Of a stretch of 64,000 nt of DNA, positions 57,103 to 64,000 are shown in pieces. Positions within the stretch are counted from its first letter, which is position 1; every line of letters begins with the position of its first letter. The position numbers and the translations under genes were made by a program. Source of the stretch: Stereum hirsutum FP-91666 SS1 (Eukaryota; Basidiomycota; Agaricomycetes; Russulales; Stereaceae); the NCBI RefSeq assembly GCF_000264905.1, contig NW_006763134.1:344916-408915 (forward strand), read 5' to 3'. The notes beneath the pieces were generated by a model that worked only from the letters and a program-made list of their open reading frames with translations, did not search any database and had not been told where the DNA came from.

Positions 57103-59494
57103 TGCCTCCACCGTCTTTATCCCAAAGAGCGCAAAACCGGCTCGAGAATGATCTATATACGCGATAGTGAGTCCTCGTCTTACTCCTCGTCCTAGTCCTA
57201 CTTCTCATTCCTCATGTCTTCTCGCTCGCATCGCTCCTGACTCTAATCCCATACTTATGCCTGATGTTTCGAACTACGCTCCGAACGGCCTGGAAATGGA
57301 AATATAAAATACAGCACGATTCCATCAACACGCAAATTCTACGACGCGATACATAACCCGGACGGGGTCATCAATCTCGCGACGGCAGAGAACGGGCTGA
57401 TGTGCGATGAGTTGTTGAAGGTTGGTCTTGGTTTTCTTCTCTTTTTGTTCTGCCTTGTTGCTGATTTCACGCTGAATTGTTGATGGATCGCGTGGTGGCA
57501 GTATATGAATGGGCACTGTGATTTGACTAGGAACCATTTGAAGTATCGTCAGTGTATCTCGTTTCTTTTTTTTCTCTCTCTCTCCCGCATTACATCATCG
57601 CCCTACCACTCCACGTCAACCTCGCACTACAAAATCGGAATGGCTGACATCTCTCATTGACACAGGCGCATCCCTCCTCAAATCCCACACCCCCTCCCTC
57701 CTCTCCGCCCTTCCCCTCTACATAAACACCTACGCCCATCCTCTGACCCCCGTGACCTCCGAGCAGGTCGTCATCGGCCCCGGCCTAGGGTCTATATTCG
57801 CGCATTTCGTGTGGACGGTGTGTGATGAGGGAGACGGCGTGTTGCTCACCACGGTGAATCCATAACTCCACGTCTTCAAAGCTGCTTGCTGACTTGTCAA
57901 TGGTGTCGTGCATTATAAATCAGCCATTCTACGGTCCGTTTAACTCGCTCTCACTCTAGCCTGAGGTAGAGAACACGAGCAGCTGATGAATCATTTATCA
58001 TTTATCATTTAACGGATAGACGAATATGAACGCGACATCATCTACCCCTCGCGCGCTCAACTCGTCTTGGCACACATTCCGGCCTCTGTCGACCCGCTTT
58101 CTATCGAGTGTATTCCTTTCATCAGACAGACGATCATTGACTCTCTAGAAAATTCTGATGGGGGAGGGAATGGGAACGGGAACGGGACGAAGATAAAGGT
58201 GTTGTTGTTATGCAATCCGCATAATCCACTGGGGAGAGCGTATCCTGAGGAAACGGTGTTGGCGTATGCGGAGATCGCAGAAGAGGTGCCCATCTCCCCA
58301 TTCTTCGCGCAATCTTACAAACGCTCATCAAAGATGCGCACATACTCACGTCGGTATTAATGCCTTCTGTCTTCTCGGAGAAATCAGTTCAACCTACACC
58401 TCCTCGTCGACGAAGCCTTCGCGAACCAAATCTTCCCCAGCTCATTCATTCCCTCCCCTACGCCCTTCACCTCCATCCTCAGTCTCGACCTCAATGGTTC
58501 AGGCAAATGCGACCCCTCGAGAATGCACGTCGACACAGCGAGAGTGCACGTCCTCACCGGCCCCACGAAAACCTTCGGCGCCTCAGGCATCAAAGTCGGC
58601 GCGCTGGTCTCACAGGCGAACCCGGTGCTGGTAGCGATGTTGAATGCGGCGCTGAGGGCGACGCCGGTGTCGAGTGCGGCGGATGGGTTGATGACGGGGG
58701 TTTTATGTGGGGAGATTGAGGAAGAGTTGGAGAGTGAGGATAGTGGGAATCGGAATGGAGAGGGAAAGGGAAAGGGTGAGAGTGAAGAGCTGGGGACGGG
58801 GCTGGGAGGGTTCGCGAGGTGGTTTTTGGAGGAGAATAGGAGGCGGTTGAGTGTGGCGTTTGAGTTGGTGGGTGCGTGGTGTGTGTTCCATAAGATCGAG
58901 TATGTTTCCAATTCTTCATGACCAGTTAGTCTGCATGATTGTGTTTTTCGTTGTTGATGTGATGTTCTTCCTCAGCTTCGTCCCGCCCTCCGCAGGCGTC
59001 TTCTTCCTAGTCGATTTCGACTCGATCATGCCGAAACATGGACCCAGTTCAGATGGCTCCGGCCTAGGGATGCTGCTGTCGAATGAAGAGAGGTTGGATA
59101 ATGCGGTAGCTGCGATGCTTGAGCAGGGTGTGTTTATCGTACGTTCTATCCTGGAGCTGCCTTTGTTTCGTCTCACCGACATCATCATGGTGTCCATCTC
59201 CCTCCCGTTCACTTCGTTTTAGCGTCCGACGAACACGTATGCAGATCCGATCCCTACTCGTTTTCGAATGACGTTCACGCTTCCGGAGAACGAGATGAAG
59301 GTGAGCGTCCTTTTCTCCTCCTCTTTTGTTACGTCCGCTCTATTCTTTCTCCTTTTTATGTCTTCTCTTCTGTTCCTCTGTTACAGTCGTAGATGGTGAG
59401 ACTGAATATTCATGAATATTTATAGTTGGCTCTGAGAAGGATCGACAAGGCGTTCAGGCTGCCGGAGTGCCCTGGTTTAACACTTCCACAGTGA
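57103..59494 (+). CDS. PLP-dependent aminotransferase class I/II (ACC-synthase-like)
   Basis: Multi-exon gene from an ATG at 57103 (MPPPSLSQRAQNRLENDLYT). Landmarks in order are YDAIHNPDGVINLATAENGL, SLLKSHTPSLLSALPLYINT, VVIGPGLGSIFAHFVWTVCD, PFY joined to DEYERDIIYPSRAQL, VLLLCNPHNPLGRAYPEETV (substrate-binding Asn), FNLHLLVDEAFANQIFPSSF, VLTGPTKTFGASGIKVGALV (PLP Lys in TKTFG), FVPPSAGVFFLVDFD and RPTNTYADPIPTRFRMTFTL, with a stop at 59492-59494. The order matches the fungal ACC-synthase-like branch of fold-type I aminotransferases. The usual DEIY reads DEAF. Gly/Asn-rich and Gly/Glu/Lys-rich low-complexity inserts are present (near 58160 and 58740). Substrate is unknown; ACC synthesis is not implied. 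Confidence 0.9.
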
Positions 59495-60988
59495 ATACAG
59501 GGTAATATGAAATTCCAGCGATAGGAGAGGTACAATCATGGCCATTTTCACTCAAGCGATATACATATATTGATAAAACGCGTATTTTGACTGACTATCC
59601 CGAATTTTGTGCTGATTATCGGAGCATTACTTGCGCATGGTTGCATGACCTTCCGTGCTCGAAGCATTGCGTGCTGGTGTTTCGGATTTTTCCCTGTCTC
59701 TAGGATATATCTCCGTCGTTCGTCGATTCTTAACATTGAAGTCTTGTTCACGGTCACCTCTTCTACATCCCTTACGAAAACCCCTCTCTTCCCCGCATTG
59801 TTTTGATAAATATCGAATGGTCCTCAAGCCTGCTCACGTCGGGGTCGAAGCTAACCTGGGACTATAGTGGCGGAGAGCATCGAGATGATATCAAAGGAGA
59901 TGAAGTAGAATAAGGAATGTTTCTTGGCGAAAAAAAAAAGAAATCGGGTGAAGGAAACGACAGAACATGACATGTACAGGGCTGAGGAAAAGAATATTCA
60001 GGTCGGTATCTGCAGAGGGCGCCACCAGTCGTCTTGCGAAGGTGAACGGCGCTAAACTCCGTATCCTTCGGCAGTCTGTTGTCCTCGATTCACCTCAGCC
60101 ATACCAGGACGTACAGAAACTTCTGGCGACGGCTTACTCTAGGTGCGTGGGCATAATACAGCTAGGAGAGACCTTCAAATGGGGTTATACATGTCATTTG
60201 ATCTTTCTGTTGGGCGCATACAGCTGCCAGGATTACTGCTGACATCGGGACGAACTCGTAGGACTTAACCTTGGTTATTTTGACCCTCCAGTTCTGTCAT
60301 ATTTCCAACTTCTTAGGTGTTTACAGTGACAGGAAGACATGAAATACAGCTCCTTCATACAAGACTACAGCTCTTAGAGTTTGATGCCTCTATGCAGCTG
60401 ACGGCGTACTACTAATTCTGTGAGATCTCGACACAGCCGCATAATCTGACCCGCTGCAGATGTAGGATGTGCTGTACTGAAGCACTACACAACCCATATT
60501 TCGATATATCGGTGCAAGCTCTTAGAGATCATTGTAAATGCACTGTCCACGGAAAGTATCACGATGCTATATAGCGCGATGTTTCATGAACCATACTCCT
60601 AGTATGCGCATGTCCTTCGCGACTTTGCCTTATTGCTCGGAGCTGCACCATCGACCGTCCCATCTGCCTTTCGGTTCTGGTTACGCTCCGTTAAGAATGT
60701 GCAATGCTGATGCGTTTAGCTAATGTCGGGGGTTTCCAATCGGAACGGTATGTATCTTCAACCTCATACAGCTGGCTCTACTGCTGTTCATAGATGATAC
60801 AGTCTCTGTCACCCTTAACATCTGTAGTGCTGAATTTGCAGAGCGAGTTGCGCGTTAGCTGTAATTATGCCGCTTCATTGTGTATAAAAATGTTAGAGGA
60901 GACGGTGGTACATCCCTCCCCTCCCTCTCCCCTGTCGGGTTTTCACACTGTGGTAGCTCCACCTCCCAACCTCAAAAATTTCCCTACA
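59495..60988. other. Intergenic region, no gene seen
   Basis: About 1.5 kb of AT-rich DNA with short open frames only. Its right end carries the TATA element of the next gene. Confidence 0.45.
60883..60890 (+). promoter_or_regulatory. TATA box of the 208-residue gene
   Basis: TATAAAAA lies about 105 bases before the ATG at 60989, a good core-promoter match, and supports the small gene that follows. Confidence 0.45.
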
Positions 60989-61779
60989 ATGGTCAGAATG
61001 GTGAGCTGGTTCTGATTTTTACATTGCACGCCCCTTCATGAATGTGCTCGTACAGTGCGACCCACTATACTTTTACTCCTCCCTCATGCAAACATTCAGT
61101 CCAGAGGAAGTCGCGCTTCTTCTTGCACAAACGCCTGCACCCTCACCCAATTTGATGGCACTATTCCCACTCCCGGATATCATCCCCACTAAACCCATGT
61201 TACGCCAAACCCGTTACGTCGCGTACCAGGGCAGAGGGAGACAAGATGTTAATAATCTTCGCTCTGCCCGGCTTTACTTCATTGGCCGCAACGCTGTGAA
61301 CGGCCAAGACGAAGCTGGAGTTCTCTTGCGCGATGGGAAGGCTGGCCGCTTCAGGTCGAACTACGATTACAGCACTTCGATGTGCTTTTTTGACAGAGCC
61401 ACTACCGTTAAGATACAAATACGGGTGCGTAATGAGATAATTATATTTTTCGACAACCAAAAATATAACCCCCTCTCCAGCCCTTGGGTATCACCGACGT
61501 CCGTCTCAGGGATGGCCATGATCGGCAGATTCCACTCGTCGAAGGCGGAAGGATGCTCACCTTTGACGTCATGGTTAAGCGCGTTTCATCTGCCATCTCC
61601 ACGTTCTTCAGGGTACGTGCAAAGTGGAACATCCAACGCTTTGTCTCAGATGCAATCGGTTTTAGGAAAACAATGTCGTTATCAGCGGACAACGTCTTAC
61701 CGATTCAAACGTCGTCTTGATAGGGCTCACTTGGGTTTCGACGGGAAGCATTCAGCCTCTCCTTCAGCTTACATTTTGA
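60989..61779 (+). CDS. Hypothetical protein, 208 residues
   Basis: Four exons (60989-61000, 61056-61424, 61481-61612, 61666-61779), all joined in phase 0, give 208 residues ending with TGA. The first exon encodes only MVRM. The protein continues CDPLYFYSSLMQTFSPEEVA, LLLAQTPAPSPNLMALFPLP, RQTRYVAYQGRGRQDVNNLR, SARLYFIGRNAVNGQDEAGV, MCFFDRATTVKIQIRPLGIT, DVRLRDGHDRQIPLVEGGRM, LTFDVMVKRVSSAISTFFR, ENNVVISGQRLTDSNVVLIG and LTWVSTGSIQPLLQLTF. It looks like a soluble, beta-rich domain. No family was recognised. Support comes from consistent phases and canonical GT-AG borders. Confidence 0.6.
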
Positions 61780-64000
61780 GACTGGCTGCATCGCCAGAAG
61801 CCTCGAGGTAAGACTTCCTTGTCGTTCTATTTACTCAGACACCCTGTGACTGAGAATTCATTGTTGTTATTGTTTTTCCTAGGAAGATTGACGTCCTGAC
61901 CGTAACGAATCGGGTGGTGTCGTTTCACGGCATCCGTTGGTTACTAGTTAGGCTATCCATCTTCTTCGATAGCGCTGAATCCTGATATCACCATTGTTAT
62001 GCATGTGCTTCGTGTTTTGCTTTTGCTTTTGCTTTGTCCTATGCTTTCTGTTGCTCGCTTGTTTTTCGAGCTTTCCTGTTCTCATGATAACACTTTGCTG
62101 TAGACTATTACTTCGCACCTCTTGCTTGCTCAAATTCCGAGGCTCTTAACTTTTAGAAAATCAAAACCCAAGTTTTTACTGCTTATCAGGGAACTCATAC
62201 ATGCTTGTTTGGAAATTATATGCGCCGATTGTAGCTCCATTTAGCCCACAGGGCGGCGAGATACTCATGAAGCACCCGACGTTCTGATAGCATATAAACT
62301 ATCATGCTCTCTGCGCGAGGCTTTCACGAGAAACTTCGAACCATCTATTCCTCCATCATCGTTTAAGTTATGAGTATGGAAGAAAGAGTAGACGAGATAA
62401 GTACGTCTTTGTCCTCGTCAAATTGCGCGCCATAGCCATATAAGTCATTCACGATTGGCATGTAAGTAAACGGTCGCCAATGAAATATGAGGTAGGTAGC
62501 TGCCAGTCTACGCCAGCGACGAATAGTCCCCGCACTCCAAGTTTTCGACAGTCTATTCAGGCGTCCGTTACGCTAGAACTCCGTTCGACGTATTCTCGAT
62601 GTGTGGGACAGGTATAAAATATGCTGTTCTGAAGGTACGGGGAATATAGCACACACATGTCGTTAGGTATGAACCAGTCAATGCTGCATCATCTGCCGTA
62701 CCCCTGGTCTTCGCCAGCCTCGTTTTCGGTATAAAGGTATACAGATTTACCAAAATCAGCACTACTGAAGTTCTCTTTCACGATGATACGCCTCCCAAAT
62801 TTTGGGTGATTTTAGCTCCGCTGAACGATTCTTTGATCCCTGAAACTCCCACAGAGGCGTTACATCTTTTGTAAGTAGGGGACGACGAATCTGTAGTTCT
62901 AAATGGCGCTCACTGAATGTCATGCAGTGTGGTACTTGCATAGTAGCAATTGCAAGTATTGCTCTTGTATTGTTACACGCCCTAATACAGACTTTTAAGC
63001 ACTGTTGGATCTCAAACCCAAATTATCGAGATCCTTCGGAGAGCTCTGGATTCGGAGCGGATTGTGTGGTGCCTTACTTCTCCCTGCATGTCGTCTCCAC
63101 GAGGTTGTAACATTGTGTTGGTGGACTGGATGAGGACGAACACTTACAAACGTATAATGTATGCACGGCCTACTGTCATGGTTGAAAATCTATTCAAGTA
63201 CCATCGGAGACGTCTGAAGCATGCCACACAGTATTGTCTTTTCATGCATGAGTCATAACAGTAAAGTCTATGGTCAATGCTGCAGTATGTGCAGGCGGTT
63301 GTTGTACGTCCATGATCTACGCCGCAGCAGACGAAACAATAAGTAGCTGAGGCTCGAGACAATAACACGGACGCCTGCAACTGCAGCGGACAAAACTATC
63401 TCTTAGATAAGAACTCCGTTGGTTGACTATGGACAATAGACACCGCACAAGCTCCACCTGTGCCTCGCCTTTGTGCTTTTCTCTAAGACGAGAAAGGCAA
63501 GCCACTTCGATAAACAGGTCAAACAGTGAGAGAGGATAATCAGAGAAGAAGCTGTAATACATCCATTCGAAGAAGAAATTAGATAGTAGATACATGAATA
63601 GATAGTGCACATCGTACAGAGACTCAAGAAAATGTCCCGTAAGATGAACAAATAGTAGGAAGACGAATAGACGAAGTATGTCCACGAAAGATAGTACACC
63701 ATCATTTATTTGGTGTTAGTAGCGAGAAATAGCACGAACAATTCTCCCCATGTTTCTGCAACCAGATCATACATCCCCTTCAACAACCCTCGGAACCACG
63801 ACAATATACAAGAAATAAGTATACGAACCTAGAGGGACACGTAAATCGCTGCCCACATGTGCGAGCAGCTACGCTCTATCAACAATCCAAAGGGGAGTGC
63901 CAGTATCGCTCTCATCTTCTTCATCACATCTCACCAGCTCACGAACAATCATATGAAACGCTCAAACCGCCGCGTCTGCACCATTTGTACCTGTCTTTCG
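61780..64000. other. Gene-poor right end of the window
   Basis: About 2.2 kb, AT-rich in parts, with only short open frames. A minus-strand hydrophobic frame at 63317-63705 is Phe/Tyr/Leu/Ser-rich, as expected from a purine-rich plus strand, and was not called. A gene starting near the right edge cannot be excluded. Confidence 0.45.

Noticed and set aside
58384..58919. Minus-strand Pro/Ser/His-rich frames
   Set aside because: They are antisense to the aminotransferase exon and arise from its G-rich low-complexity insert.
63317..63705. Hydrophobic minus-strand frames near the right end
   Set aside because: Phe/Tyr/Leu/Ser richness is explained by the purine-rich opposite strand; there is no family match, start context or introns.
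1..64000. CRISPR arrays, bacterial operons, tRNA or rRNA genes
   Set aside because: The window is spliced eukaryotic DNA. No regularly spaced direct repeats were seen, and no tRNA cloverleaf or rRNA segment was recognised by eye; a tRNA could still be missed without a covariance search.

Overview
The window is nuclear DNA of a basidiomycete fungus, most likely an Agaricomycete with a wood- or litter-degrading lifestyle. The genes are dense and split by many short (about 50-100 nt) GT-AG introns. The protein families are typical of that class: DUF6533 seven-helix membrane proteins, an adenylating reductase of the A-T-R type, a GMC oxidoreductase, a three-domain laccase, a P450, an F-box protein and a basidiomycete LINE remnant. 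All coordinates were read by eye. Splice sites were chosen so that frames and family motifs join, so gene ends are firmer than every internal exon edge.

Layout. A Tup1-like WD40 protein (677-2661, +) is followed by a GH3 beta-xylosidase (3473-6145, +). Two tandem DUF6533 membrane protein genes lie at 7521-9276 and 10380-12201 (+). An NRPS-like reductase (17138-12718, -) is divergent from a GMC oxidoreductase (18535-21805, +), and a secreted laccase follows (23347-26176, +). Next come a decayed partial copy of GPI8 (about 26803-27330), an aldo/keto reductase (29030-30332, +), the intact GPI8/PIG-K gene (30758-32977, +), a membrane-anchored GH27 alpha-galactosidase (33493-36679, +) and an FAD monooxygenase (37646-39648, +). 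An alpha/beta hydrolase (41754-40070, -) converges on the monooxygenase.

The second half has a repeat-rich stretch (about 42.5-44.5 kb) with a 5'-truncated LINE 3' end and a pair of inverted arms. It continues with an F-box protein whose 5' end is unclear (45329-46936, -), a small ORF just upstream, a frameshifted membrane protein with an in-frame 111-bp repeat (48306-49584, -) and a cytochrome P450 (53269-50303, -). The remaining genes are a 185-residue orphan (53824-54595, +), BUD13 of the RES splicing complex (56250-55098, -), a class I/II aminotransferase (57103-59494, +) and a 208-residue orphan (60989-61779, +). The last 2.2 kb shows no convincing gene.

How the genes may work together. 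GH3 xylosidase and GH27 galactosidase would act on hemicellulose side products, and both carry unusual hydrophobic anchors. The laccase acts on phenolics outside the cell. The reductase-GMC-laccase block at 12.7-26.2 kb could be a small redox or specialised-metabolism cluster, because a carboxylate reductase makes an aldehyde and GMC enzymes interconvert alcohols and aldehydes; this is inference. GPI8 and BUD13 are housekeeping genes. The features most worth a second look are the tandem DUF6533 pair with identical exon architecture, the decayed GPI8 copy, the frameshifted repeat-bearing membrane protein, the inverted arms beside the LINE, and a recurrent GTGGCG-type box in intergenic DNA.
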